Assembly: GCF_013366925.1 (NCBI RefSeq)
Contig: NZ_JAALDK010000002.1
Span: 744,001 to 808,000, forward strand
Reading direction: 5' to 3'
Source: Paraburkholderia youngii
GTDB taxonomy: Bacteria; Pseudomonadota; Gammaproteobacteria; Burkholderiales; Burkholderiaceae
Length of the DNA stretch: 64,000 bases
The notes below the pieces were generated by a model that worked only from the letters and a program-made list of their open reading frames with translations, made no database searches and was not told the DNA's origin. A program made the translations under genes and the position numbers. Positions 18,212 to 26,669 of this stretch are shown here, in pieces. The stretch's first letter is position 1. Every line of letters starts with the position of its first letter.

Positions 18212-18281
18212 TCTGAGGTATCAAGTCTCAGCTTCCGAAGCCGAAAACGCGTACATCGCCTCGAAACTTTGGAGACCCGAT

Positions 18282-18656
18282 GTGACGCGCGTTGTGCTCT
18301 TACTTGCCGTAATGTTCATGACAGGCTGCGCACAAGTGCAGCAGCCCACTACGGCTCAAGCCGAGAAACCTGCGGTGTCGAACGTCATCATGAAGTTCGA
18401 CATTCCCGCCGATGCACTCGGCGCGCGCGATCCGCAACTGGCTACGGTGCTCGCCAAGGCAGGCGCGCTCGCCGCCGCGCAGAAGCGGCCCACGGTGATC
18501 CGCGTGACGGCGCTGGGCCAGGACTTCAAGTACATCAACGAGGCGATCTGGCGGGGCGTACCGCAGCAGGGGCTCAAACCCGCGCTCGAAAACCTGACGA
18601 CCGGCGCGAACCAGACGTACAGCGTGTCGATCCAGCCGCTACGTGCGGGGAGCTGA
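18282..18656 (+). CDS. Small lipoprotein, first gene of a secretion- or pilus-like trio
   Basis: 124-residue protein with a GTG start and GGAGA six bases upstream. The N-terminus is a lipoprotein signal (VTRVVLLLAVMFMTGCAQ) with the lipidated Cys at about residue 16. The mature part has no recognised domain; it contains a central Ala-rich helix (LATVLAKAGALAAAQKR). The stop lies two bases before the next start. The trio with a proline-rich exported protein and a lytic transglycosylase suggests an envelope-spanning apparatus. An in-frame ATG at 18144 would bury the lipobox and is rejected. Confidence 0.65.
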   Translation: MTRVVLLLAVMFMTGCAQVQQPTTAQAEKPAVSNVIMKFDIPADALGARDPQLATVLAKAGALAAAQKRPTVIRVTALGQDFKYINEAIWRGVPQQGLKPALENLTTGANQTYSVSIQPLRAGS

Positions 18657-18660
18657 CACG

Positions 18661-18999
18661 ATGCGCCTGATCGCTTTCGCCGCGGCATCGCTATGCCTTA
18701 GTTCGGCCGCGTGGGCGGGCCAGCCCGCCGCCAGCGCGCCCGCAACCGCCGCCCCCCCTGCCACCCTGGCCTCCGCGGACAAGGTCTACCCGCCGCTGCC
18801 CACGCTCGCGCTGCTGCCGCCCTCCACCGGCGACGATGACGACCTCCCCGCGCCGCGCTCGACGTCGCGCAACAAGAAAAAGACGCAAAAGCGCGATTGC
18901 CACTGCGCGATGCCGACGCCGCGCCTCGTCGTCTCCGATGAATCGCGCGCCTATCTGAAGGATATCGAGCAGCAGCTCGATTCCGCGCTGGCGCAGTAA
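18661..18999 (+). CDS. Exported Pro/Ala-rich small protein
   Basis: 112 residues with a clear signal peptide (MRLIAFAAASLCLSSAAWAG, cleavage near residue 20). An Ala/Pro-rich linker, an acidic run DDDD, a basic patch with a Cys-His-Cys (RDCHCAMP) and a short C-terminal helix follow. The paired cysteines could form a disulfide in the periplasm. It lies between the lipoprotein and the transglycosylase with near-zero spacing. No family recognised. Confidence 0.6.
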   Translation: MRLIAFAAASLCLSSAAWAGQPAASAPATAAPPATLASADKVYPPLPTLALLPPSTGDDDDLPAPRSTSRNKKKTQKRDCHCAMPTPRLVVSDESRAYLKDIEQQLDSALAQ

Positions 19000-19022
19000 A
19001 GCAGGACCCGGAGCCCCGACCC

Positions 19023-19514
19023 ATGGACCAGCCCAAGAGCAACGCCCTCCGCCCTTTGCGATCGTGGGCCATCTGCGCCTGGGCGGCGCTGGTGGTCCTC
19101 GGCAGTTCGTCCGCGCATGCCGCCCCGAGCGCCGATGATTGCTTCGACAAGGCTGGCGCTTACCAGGGCGTCAATCCGCACGTGCTGCGCGCCGTGGCAT
19201 GGCGCGAATCGAAAGGCGACGCGACCGCCATCAACCGCAATGCCAACGGGTCGATCGACGTGGGCCAATTGCAGATCAATTCGATCCACTTTCCGGAACT
19301 GGCGAGCCAGGGCATTCCGCACCGCGCGCTCACCGACCCATGCGTGAATATCTTCGTGGCCGCCTGGCTGCTCAAGCAGAAGATGGTGCGCTACGGCAAC
19401 ACATGGCGCGCGATCGGCGCGTATCACTCGGAATCGCCGCGCGAGCGCGACAGCTACGCGCGCAGCATTCAGGCGATTCTCGTTAGCTGGGGGCTGTTGC
19501 AGCGGGAGCGATGA
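19023..19514 (+). CDS. Lytic transglycosylase, IagB/VirB1-like
   Basis: 163-residue periplasmic muramidase-type enzyme. A signal peptide covers about residues 1-38 (ends SSAHA). The SLT domain follows: AVAWRESKGDATAINRNANG holds the catalytic Glu near residue 63, SIDVGQLQINS and YGNTWRAIGAYHS are family motifs. Enzymes of this short type open peptidoglycan for secretion systems, pili or conjugation machines. No other machine component is encoded nearby, so which machine it serves is unknown. Confidence 0.85.
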   Translation: MDQPKSNALRPLRSWAICAWAALVVLGSSSAHAAPSADDCFDKAGAYQGVNPHVLRAVAWRESKGDATAINRNANGSIDVGQLQINSIHFPELASQGIPHRALTDPCVNIFVAAWLLKQKMVRYGNTWRAIGAYHSESPRERDSYARSIQAILVSWGLLQRER

Positions 19515-19561
19515 GGTTCAGGCGCGGGCGCGGCGGGTCGTTGCCAGCGCACCGCGCTCCG

Positions 19562-20830
19562 CTAACTCCCCGCTGATGCGAGCTCCATCCGCTTGCGCTG
19601 CAGGAACCGGCGCACGGCCGGGTCACGCTCGAGACCGATCGCCAGATCGTACGCACTGAGGGCTTGTGCCGTCGCGCCGGCACGCGCGAGCAGATTGGCG
19701 CGTGCAGCCCAGTAGGGCTGGTAGTCGGTGAGCCTCGGATCGTCCGCATACGGCGCCAGCGCATCGAGCGCCGCCTGCGGGCCGTCACGCTCCGCCACCG
19801 CGAGGGCGCGGTTCACTGCGACTACCGGCGACGCCGCAATCGAAAGCAGCCCATCGTAGAGCTGCACGATCTCGTCCCAGTTCGGGCGCCCCGTCCGGCA
19901 GCGATCCACATGCGCCGATTGCAGCGCGGCCTCGAGCTGAAAGCGGCCGATTGCGTTGAACGCGTTCGCGCGCCGCAGCAGTGCGTTCGCCGTTTCGATC
20001 ATCGGCGCGTTCCAGGTTGCAGGGTCTTGTGCCGACAGCGGCACGTAGTCGCCAGCCGCATCGCGTCGCGCATCACGCCGGGCCTGTGCAAACAGCATCA
20101 GCGCGAGCAGGCCCAGCGTCTCAGGTTCTTCCGGAAGCAGCTCGACGAGCAGTTGCGCGAGATACAGCGCCTCGTCGGCGAGCTCGCGCCGCTCGGTATC
20201 GCCGCCGATCGGGTCCGTCCACCCTTCCGCGTACGCCGCATAGACCGCTTCGAGCACCGCGTCGAGCCGCCCGGGCAGCTCCTCGCGCTCGGGCACGCTG
20301 AACGGAATGCCCGCTTCGCGGATCTTGGTCTTCGCCCGCACGAGGCGCTTGCTCATCGCGGCGGGCGACATCAGGAACGCCGACGCAATCGTCTTCGCTT
20401 CCAGCCCCAACACCACTTGCAGCATCAGCGGCGTGCGAATCGGGGCTTCGAGCGCAGGGTGCGTGCACGCGAACAGCAGCGCCAGCCGCCGGTCGGGCAA
20501 CGCGTCTGTCGAGCACTCGTCGATTTCGTCGGCGAGAATCAGCAGCTGGTTCGCCACGTCGTCGCCGACCTGGCGATGACGCGCGCCGTCGATCGCCCGG
20601 CGGCGCGCAACCGTCATCAGCCACGCTTCAGGACTCGCCGGACAGCCGTGCTCCGGCCAGTCCGCGAGCGCCGCCGCGAATGCGTCGGCGAGCGCGTCCT
20701 CGGCCGCGGCGACGTCGCGCGTGCGCATTGCCAGCAGCGCGACGAGCTTGCCGTAGCTGCGGCGAGCGACCGCCTCGGCGATCGACCGCGCGACGCCGTC
20801 ATCGCCTCGGGCGTCGCGGGACGAGCTCAT
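19562..20830 (-). CDS. ECF-type RNA polymerase sigma factor with long C-terminal extension
   Basis: 422-residue sigma factor of the ECF42-like group. Sigma region 2 spans about residues 15-90 (AAEDALADAFAAALADWPEH, then PEAWLMTVARRRAIDGARHR). Region 4 spans about 110-170 (LEAKTIASAFLMSPAAMSKR). The rest is a helical TPR-like extension (DAVLEAVYAAYAEGWTD; RANAFNAIGRFQLEAALQS) that in this group replaces a classical anti-sigma factor. Its start overlaps the stop of the DGPF-family gene upstream (ATGA), the hallmark pairing of this group. The start at 20830 is chosen for that overlap. Confidence 0.88.
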   Translation of the reverse strand: MSSSRDARGDDGVARSIAEAVARRSYGKLVALLAMRTRDVAAAEDALADAFAAALADWPEHGCPASPEAWLMTVARRRAIDGARHRQVGDDVANQLLILADEIDECSTDALPDRRLALLFACTHPALEAPIRTPLMLQVVLGLEAKTIASAFLMSPAAMSKRLVRAKTKIREAGIPFSVPEREELPGRLDAVLEAVYAAYAEGWTDPIGGDTERRELADEALYLAQLLVELLPEEPETLGLLALMLFAQARRDARRDAAGDYVPLSAQDPATWNAPMIETANALLRRANAFNAIGRFQLEAALQSAHVDRCRTGRPNWDEIVQLYDGLLSIAASPVVAVNRALAVAERDGPQAALDALAPYADDPRLTDYQPYWAARANLLARAGATAQALSAYDLAIGLERDPAVRRFLQRKRMELASAGS

Positions 20831-21195
20831 GCAGACGGCGCTTCGTACGGAGCGGTCCAGACCGGGCGCACCTCCATCACGCCGTGCGCCGCGCCGGGAC
20901 AGCGCGACGCCCACGTCATCGCAGCGTCGAGGTTAGGCACGTCGATCAGGTAGTAGCCGGCGAGTTGCTCCTTCGAATCGGAAAACGGGCCATCGAGCAC
21001 CTGCGGCTTGCCGTCGACGAGCCGCACCGTGGTGGCCGTGTTCGAGTGCTGCAGCCGGTTGGCGCCCACCAGAGCGCCCGATTTCTTCAACGATTCGGTG
21101 TACGCGTGATAGGCGGCAACGCCTTGCTGCCGCTCGCTGTCGGTCATCTTGTTCCAGCTGTTTTCTTCCGAGTAGATCATCAACAGGTATTCCAT
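20827..21195 (-). CDS. DGPF/YCII-domain protein, partner of the ECF sigma factor
   Basis: 122-residue protein beginning MEYLLMIYSEEN. It carries the defining DGPFSDSKEQLAGYYLIDVP segment near residue 68 and a C-terminal V-M-E-V-R-P strand, the YCII-like fold. GGAGG stands six bases before the ATG; an ATG 13 codons upstream is less likely. DGPF proteins are almost always encoded next to ECF42-type sigma factors. Their role is not established, though an oxidative-stress or small-molecule sensing function has been proposed. Confidence 0.85.
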   Translation of the reverse strand: MEYLLMIYSEENSWNKMTDSERQQGVAAYHAYTESLKKSGALVGANRLQHSNTATTVRLVDGKPQVLDGPFSDSKEQLAGYYLIDVPNLDAAMTWASRCPGAAHGVMEVRPVWTAPYEAPSA

Positions 21196-21458
21196 TTGAG
21201 CCTCCGTCATGGGGTTGAGGCGGATGAATTGCATCGGCCGCCATCACAATGACGCGCAGGCCGCATGCTGATGGACAACGTGCATCAAATAATCGCGCAT
21301 CGGCGCCAGCAGCCACGCTGCGGTGGGAAAAAATGACCGGATTGCTGCCCGTTCGACCGTGTTTCGTGAAACATTGTCGGGCGCTCGACGCGCGTTGTCG
21401 ACTCGGGATTCGCTTGCGGCGCAGCGATGTGGAACCGCTGTCCCTTGCCGTTCGATCA

Positions 21459-21662
21459 TCACGGATTGAGCGTACTCCTGCATGCATCGTCGCGTTCGAC
21501 AATCCGAGGATCAGGCGGCACTGAAACGACCAGCGCGCAGCGCGCCAACCGGGCGATCTCCGCCAGGGCATCAGGCCGGCCCGGTCCGTCTGCGATGTCG
21601 CCGATAAGGTGAAGCACCGTATGCAAGCGCGGTATCTCATGCATCATGAACGCATGTCGCAT
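21459..21662 (-). CDS. Possible small hypothetical protein
   Basis: 67-residue frame beginning MRHAFMMHEIPRLHTVLHLI, with an Ala- and Leu-rich helix in the middle (DALAEIARLARCALVVSV). A GGGAG lies about eleven bases before the ATG. The composition reads like protein, but there is no family match and the surrounding 560 bases otherwise look empty, so this is tentative. Confidence 0.3.
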   Translation of the reverse strand: MRHAFMMHEIPRLHTVLHLIGDIADGPGRPDALAEIARLARCALVVSVPPDPRIVERDDACRSTLNP

Positions 21663-21758
21663 GACATTGCCACTCCCATTCGTCTCGCCTGTTTGATTCA
21701 CGCAGTTCTCCCTGTTGACGGACCTCGGCCGGGTATCGATCCTTGGTGGACAGTTCAA

Positions 21759-22871
21759 TCAGAACCGATGCCGGATTCCCGCGCCAATGAGCAGCTGGTT
21801 ACGGCCGGATGACGGCTCCGCGCTGTTGATCACTGCCGGCGCGTCCGTCGAGGCCCGCTGGTAGACCGTCTCGACGTATGTATCGGTACGCGTCGATAGC
21901 AGGTAAGCCGCCTGCAAGCCGGCCTGGTGCCAGTGCTGGTCCGAACCGTTCGTATAGTTGTACATGCCGGCAAGCGACAGCGTCGGCATCAGCTGATATT
22001 GCGCGTTGACCTCGTAGTTGTTGAACTGCGCCGAAGGAGCAGGGTTGCCGGTGGCCGCATCGACCAGACCGCTGAATGTGGAGCGCGACCACGCTGCTCC
22101 GAGCGTAAGGTCGCCGATCGCGTAGTTCGCCCCCACACCGTATGTGTTCTGCGTCTGCGCGAACGCGTCAAACGTGCGGCGAGCACCGCCTGGCACAATG
22201 ACCGCATCGTACGCACCGGTGCTGGTCGCACCACGCCCGCTCGCATGCAGCCACGCTGCCCCGGCGTTGAACGGACCATTCTGGTAGCTGATGCCAAGGC
22301 TATACGCGCGGTTGTTTGCGAACTGACCGGCAGCATTCGATAGTGCGTACATACCGCCAACGGTCAAACCGCCGAATGACGGACTCGCGTACTTCACCGA
22401 GTTGCGTGCCAAGTACGAGTTGTTGGCGTTGTCGTTGTCGAACGGATGAGCGAACGCGGTGCCGCCCGCTCCGCCCGTCAGTGTTACCGGAGCGAAGAAG
22501 TCGTGGACCGAATCGTACTGATGGCCGAGCGTTACCGTCCCCCACGCGTCGCTGCTCAGCCCGACGTAGGACGGGTGATCATCGAATTGCTCCCCTGTCG
22601 TGATCGAGAAGCCGCGTTCGAGCATAAAAATGGCCTTGTTGCCGCCGCCGAGATCTTCGCTGCCCTGGAGTGCCCAGAAGCTGCCGTCGATTAGACCGCT
22701 CGTTGCCTTGTACTGCGCATGACCGCCCACGTTGTTCAGCCATGCTAGGCCAGTGTCGAGTTCACCGTACATCGTCACGCTGCTCTGGGCTTGTGCGTTG
22801 GTTGTCAAAGCCGCAAGCGCCATTGCGCCAGCTGTGAAACCGTCCAGGACTGCTTTTGTTGTTGTCGACAT
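21759..22871 (-). CDS. Gram-negative porin (Burkholderia-type, Porin_4)
   Basis: 370-residue outer-membrane trimeric beta-barrel porin for passive uptake of small hydrophilic solutes. A signal peptide of about 28 residues ends NAQAQ, and the mature part starts SSVTMYGELDTGLAWLNNVG, the standard start of betaproteobacterial porins. ALQGSEDLGGGNKAIFMLE near residue 68 and SYVGLSSDAWGTVTLGHQYD near 102 are family signatures. The C-terminus ends in IRHRF with the terminal Phe required for barrel insertion. It lies about 100 bases downstream of mgtA in the same direction but probably has its own promoter. Confidence 0.93.
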   Translation of the reverse strand: MSTTTKAVLDGFTAGAMALAALTTNAQAQSSVTMYGELDTGLAWLNNVGGHAQYKATSGLIDGSFWALQGSEDLGGGNKAIFMLERGFSITTGEQFDDHPSYVGLSSDAWGTVTLGHQYDSVHDFFAPVTLTGGAGGTAFAHPFDNDNANNSYLARNSVKYASPSFGGLTVGGMYALSNAAGQFANNRAYSLGISYQNGPFNAGAAWLHASGRGATSTGAYDAVIVPGGARRTFDAFAQTQNTYGVGANYAIGDLTLGAAWSRSTFSGLVDAATGNPAPSAQFNNYEVNAQYQLMPTLSLAGMYNYTNGSDQHWHQAGLQAAYLLSTRTDTYVETVYQRASTDAPAVINSAEPSSGRNQLLIGAGIRHRF

Positions 22872-22975
22872 GCAACCATCTTCCTGAAAGTCGTGAATGG
22901 AACGGGCGGGCAGGCGGTTGCCGCCGCGCCCTGCATCAACCGCTGACGCGCCCGGACGTCAGCGGAATCGCCGTG

Positions 22976-25729
22976 TCAGTACCACCGGCCATAGCGCCGG
23001 ATATAGACGGTCTTGACGAGTTGGGTAAGCAGCATGTAGCTGGCGATGGTCGCGACGAGCCATCCCCAGTAGCGGTGATCCAGCGCCTGGAACCCAAGCG
23101 CCGATGCGAATGGCGAGAACGGCAGCCAGCAGCCAACGAGGATCGCAATGGTCGTCGACAGCGTGACCGGCAGTGCTGCCATGCTCTGCAGGAACGGAAT
23201 CCGATGCGTGCGCAGCATGTGCACGACCAGCGTCTGCGACACGAGACCTTCGATGAACCAGCCGGAATTCATGATGATCTGGCCGCCGCCATCGGCGTGA
23301 TAAGCGGCGCCGGCGCCGAACACCGTCCACATCAGCCAAAAGGTCGTGATGTCGAATACGGACGACGTCGGCCCAAGCCAGATCATGAAACGTTTGATGT
23401 TGCCGGCATCCCACTTGCGGGGCTTCCTGAGGAATTCAGGGTCCATCCTGTCCCAGGGCAGGAACATTTGCGACAGGTCGTAGATCAGGTTCTGGACCAG
23501 CAGTTGCATTGCGAGCATCGGCTCCCACGGCAGGAACGCACTCGCCACCAGCAACGAGAACACATTGCCGAAGTTCGAGCTGGCAGTCATGTTCAGGTAC
23601 TTGAGGATATTGCCGAACGTTTCCCGGCCCTTGATGACGCCTTCTTCGAGCACCATCAGGCTCTTTTCGAGCAGGATGATGTCGGCGGTTTCCTTGGCGA
23701 TGTCGGTGCCCGTGTCGACCGAAATGCCCACGTCCGCGTCGCGCAGCGCGGGCGCGTCGTTGATGCCGTCGCCGAGGAAGCCCACCGTATGGTCGTTGGT
23801 CTGCAAAGCCTTGACCACGCGGGCCTTCTGCAACGGCGTGAGCTTCGCGAAGACTGTCGTGCACTCGACCGCCGCACAGAGTTCGTCGTCGTTCATCTGC
23901 TCGACGTCGCGCCCCAGCACCGGGACACCCGGATCAAGGCCGACGTCCCGGCAGACCTTCGCCGTCACGATCGGGTTGTCGCCCGTGAGCACCTTGATCG
24001 TCACGCCATGTTCGTTCAGCGCGCGGATCGCTTCTGCGGCAGAGTCCTTCGGTGGATCGAAAAAGGTCAGGAAACCGCGAACCACGAGGCGCTCTTCGTC
24101 GGCGTTCCGGTACTGCGGTTTCGCTTCGGCTCGCGAGATTTCGCGCGTGGCGACGACCAGTACGCGGTAGCCTTCCGCGTTGTATTCCTGCGATCTGACA
24201 ATCATCGCACTGCGCGCGGCCTCGTCGAGCTCGCAAACGACATCGCCCTGCTGCACCTGCGTGCAGGCTGCAAGCATCTCCTCCACTGCGCCTTTGGACA
24301 CCATCAGTTGGCTGCCGTCGGCGCGCTCGACGACCACGGACAGACGTCGGCGCACGAAGTCGAACGGCAGTTCGTCGACCTTCGCGAAGTGGGCCTGCGT
24401 GGGTGGCACGCCGGCCGCCTCCGCATGGCTCACGATCGCAATGTCAATCAGATTCTTCTGCCCGCTCTGATGGAAGCTGTTGAGCCATGCCAGCTCGAGG
24501 ATATGGTCGTCGCGGCGGCCCTCGATGTCCAGATGATGTTCGAGGATGATCCGGTCCTGCGTGAGAGTGCCGGTCTTGTCGGTGCACAACACGTCCATCG
24601 CGCCGAAGTTCTGGACAGAGTTCAGGCGTTTGACCACCACCTTGCGTCGTGCCATAGCCACAGCGCCTTTCGCAAGATTCGCCGAAACGATCATCGGCAG
24701 CATTTCCGGCGTAAGGCCAACCGCGACGGCAAGCGCGAACGTCAGAGCGGAAAGCCAGTCACCTTTGAGCAGCCCGTTGATCAGGAATACGACGGGCACC
24801 ATGACGAGCATGAAGCGGATCAGTAGCCACGAAACGCTGTTCACGCCGCGATCGAAGCTCGTTTCGATCCGCTTCCGGCTAGTCACGTTCTTCGCGAGTG
24901 CGCCGAAGTAAGTATCGGCACCGGTCGCGACGACAACTGCCATTGCCGTGCCGCTGACCACATTGGTGCCCATGAAACAGACGTTCGCCAGTTCGAGCGG
25001 ATCGGCCGGGCCCGCATCGGCGACATCGGCCGACTTCTGCATCACGGCGCCGAGCGTGTCGTACTTCTCGACCGGCAGTGCTTCGCCCGTAAGCGCGGCC
25101 TGGCTGATGAACAGATCGCGCGACTTGACGAGGCGAATATCGGCGGGAATCATGTCGCCCGCTTGCAGCGTAACGATATCGCCGACCACGAGATTGGACA
25201 TCGGAATCTCGCGCTTCACCGACTTCCCGGCCTTCGACGCACGGCGCACGACGGTAGCCGTGGTCCGCACCATCGACTTGAGCCGTTCCGCTGCCTTGTT
25301 CGACCGGTATTCCTGGAAGAAGCGCAGCAGGCTGCTCACCGTGACCATCGTGAGCAGGATGCTCACGCCGGTCCAGTCGCGATCTCCTGCCGCGGCAAAG
25401 TAGACGTCTGTGCAATAGCTGATGCCGGCGAGCACGAGCAGCACGATCACAAACGGGTTGTAAAAAGCATGCAGCACCTGGATCAGCGCGTGTGGCGGCT
25501 TGTCGTGCGCGACCTCGTTCGGACCCGTGCTGCGCAGGCGCTGTTCGGCATCGGCGTCGACCAGGCCGTCAACGGAGCTTTGCGTATGCAGCAAGGTGGC
25601 TTCGATGCTGTTTCCGGCTTCGCTGGCAATCTGCGCGGAAATCCTGTTGCGATCCCTGGACGAGGATGCACTTAGAAATCCCTTCTGTCTGAGACGAGAT
25701 TCGTGATGATGCGAGGGTTGTTTTTGCAT
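22976..25729 (-). CDS. mgtA: Magnesium-translocating P-type ATPase MgtA
   Basis: 917-residue inner-membrane P-type ATPase of class IIIB, which imports Mg2+ at the cost of ATP when magnesium is scarce. Visible elements are the N-terminal cytoplasmic segment, the actuator loop motif ALTGEALPVEK near residue 213, the phosphorylation site DKTGTLTQD at about 384, the hinge GDGINDAP near 660, and six or so C-terminal membrane segments. Length fits the family (about 900). The ATG has a weak ribosome binding site and is preceded by a stem-loop and a 49-codon ORF, which suggests control at the mRNA level like enterobacterial mgtA leaders, though the sequence is unrelated. No mgtC or PhoPQ genes are nearby. 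Confidence 0.93.
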   Translation of the reverse strand: MQKQPSHHHESRLRQKGFLSASSSRDRNRISAQIASEAGNSIEATLLHTQSSVDGLVDADAEQRLRSTGPNEVAHDKPPHALIQVLHAFYNPFVIVLLVLAGISYCTDVYFAAAGDRDWTGVSILLTMVTVSSLLRFFQEYRSNKAAERLKSMVRTTATVVRRASKAGKSVKREIPMSNLVVGDIVTLQAGDMIPADIRLVKSRDLFISQAALTGEALPVEKYDTLGAVMQKSADVADAGPADPLELANVCFMGTNVVSGTAMAVVVATGADTYFGALAKNVTSRKRIETSFDRGVNSVSWLLIRFMLVMVPVVFLINGLLKGDWLSALTFALAVAVGLTPEMLPMIVSANLAKGAVAMARRKVVVKRLNSVQNFGAMDVLCTDKTGTLTQDRIILEHHLDIEGRRDDHILELAWLNSFHQSGQKNLIDIAIVSHAEAAGVPPTQAHFAKVDELPFDFVRRRLSVVVERADGSQLMVSKGAVEEMLAACTQVQQGDVVCELDEAARSAMIVRSQEYNAEGYRVLVVATREISRAEAKPQYRNADEERLVVRGFLTFFDPPKDSAAEAIRALNEHGVTIKVLTGDNPIVTAKVCRDVGLDPGVPVLGRDVEQMNDDELCAAVECTTVFAKLTPLQKARVVKALQTNDHTVGFLGDGINDAPALRDADVGISVDTGTDIAKETADIILLEKSLMVLEEGVIKGRETFGNILKYLNMTASSNFGNVFSLLVASAFLPWEPMLAMQLLVQNLIYDLSQMFLPWDRMDPEFLRKPRKWDAGNIKRFMIWLGPTSSVFDITTFWLMWTVFGAGAAYHADGGGQIIMNSGWFIEGLVSQTLVVHMLRTHRIPFLQSMAALPVTLSTTIAILVGCWLPFSPFASALGFQALDHRYWGWLVATIASYMLLTQLVKTVYIRRYGRWY

Positions 25730-25742
25730 GGATTATCCCGGG

Positions 25743-25768
25743 CAGGGGCGAGCGCTAGCCGACCCCTG
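25743..25768 (-). promoter_or_regulatory. Stem-loop immediately upstream of mgtA start
   Basis: The transcribed strand can pair CAGGGG with CCCCTG around a loop centred on GCTAGCGC, extended by one or two inner pairs. It ends 14 bases before the mgtA ATG, where the ribosome would bind. Together with the upstream leader ORF it could gate mgtA translation or transcription. Confidence 0.5.
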
Positions 25769-25804
25769 TCGCGGCCTCAAAAGGTTGATGTTTAATGCAG
25801 AAAG

Positions 25805-25954
25805 TCAGCGGAACCGGGCGCGGACTGCGGCCCAACACTTTCCGATCAATGTGATGTTTTGATGCTCGCCGGTACGCAGAGTGAGCAGCGAGTCATAGTA
25901 CGGGCGTGCCTCTTGAATATGAGGCAGGTTCGATACAAGAAGAGCGAAGTGCAT
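25805..25954 (-). CDS. 49-codon leader ORF upstream of mgtA
   Basis: Reads MHFALLVSNLPHIQEARPYY followed by a Leu- and Arg-containing middle and an Arg-rich end (AAVRARFR). An ACGGAGA ribosome binding site stands six bases before the ATG. It ends 75 bases before the mgtA start, with a hairpin in between. The sequence reads as a sensible peptide with good codon choice, including Pro codons at 11 and 18. Salmonella mgtA has a Pro-rich 17-codon leader (MgtL) whose translation senses Mg2+ and proline. This ORF has no sequence similarity to it that I can see, so a leader role rests on position. It may instead be an independent small protein. Confidence 0.55.
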   Translation of the reverse strand: MHFALLVSNLPHIQEARPYYDSLLTLRTGEHQNITLIGKCWAAVRARFR

Positions 25955-26583
25955 GATGTTTCTCCGTCCGGGCTATGGCCCGGAGCGTCGTTCCGGTTTG
26001 CCTGGCCGAAGGCCTGAACCATGACGTCAATGCTCAATGCTCGAGTGACGGGAAACGGTGCAGCCTCCGCTCAGGCGGAAGAAAAACTGGATGGAGGTAA
26101 GGGACAAGAGTCACCTTCGGGCATAGGGGCTCCTTCCTCGTGCCAGATGCACGAGCGCGTTTATTCAATCAAGACCCGTACTGATTACAAGGACCGTACG
26201 GACGTGAACGGACAACGCCGCGCGAATCGAAGTGCGCAACGCGGGAAGCACGAACGAGCGCAATGGCGCCGGTTTGTGCGTAGCTATTTGAAGGTGCGAG
26301 GGGGGTACTGCGACGAATACTGCGACGCGCACCGGCCCGCCTGATGGCGGGACGGCGGCTTGATGGGGCGGACGTCCTGCCGGTCAGGCGGTCAAACTGC
26401 TCGAAGATCGACTACTACAGGGTTCCAAGGCATTAGCCCCAATCGTTGAAAACGGACGAATCGTAAACACCACGAAAGGCTATGTCAAGCAGACCGAAGG
26501 AAAATCTGCGAGGAAATGGTTTGGGGAATTTTGAGAGAGTCTCAACCCATGCGCGAGTTCTATTGATTCCCATTGCGACGCAC
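25955..26583. other. Intergenic region between mgtA leader and acnB terminator
   Basis: About 630 bases with no convincing gene. A 107-codon plus-strand frame (26021-26344) is rich in Arg, Gln and Gly, lacks a ribosome binding site and is not supported. The part adjacent to 25954 should hold the mgtA promoter. Confidence 0.4.
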
Positions 26584-26624
26584 AAAAAAATGGCGCCGCA
26601 GGCATTCAGCCCGCGGCGCCATTT
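26584..26624 (-). terminator. Rho-independent terminator of acnB
   Basis: Near-perfect hairpin with arms built on AATGGCGCCGC and GCGGCGCCATT around a 13-base loop, followed in the acnB direction by seven T. It starts 46 bases after the acnB stop. This is the clearest terminator in the window. Confidence 0.9.
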
Positions 26625-26669
26625 CGTGGCGCTACGACGCGAACAACACGCCGTAGCCCGACAACACAC

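Noticed and set aside
22856..24826. Plus-strand open frame of 656 codons opposite mgtA
   Set aside because: Same reason: Asp-, His- and Arg-rich antisense translation with no domain; MgtA covers the stretch.
26021..26344. Plus-strand 107-codon frame between mgtA and acnB
   Set aside because: No ribosome binding site, biased Arg/Gln/Gly composition, no conserved motif.
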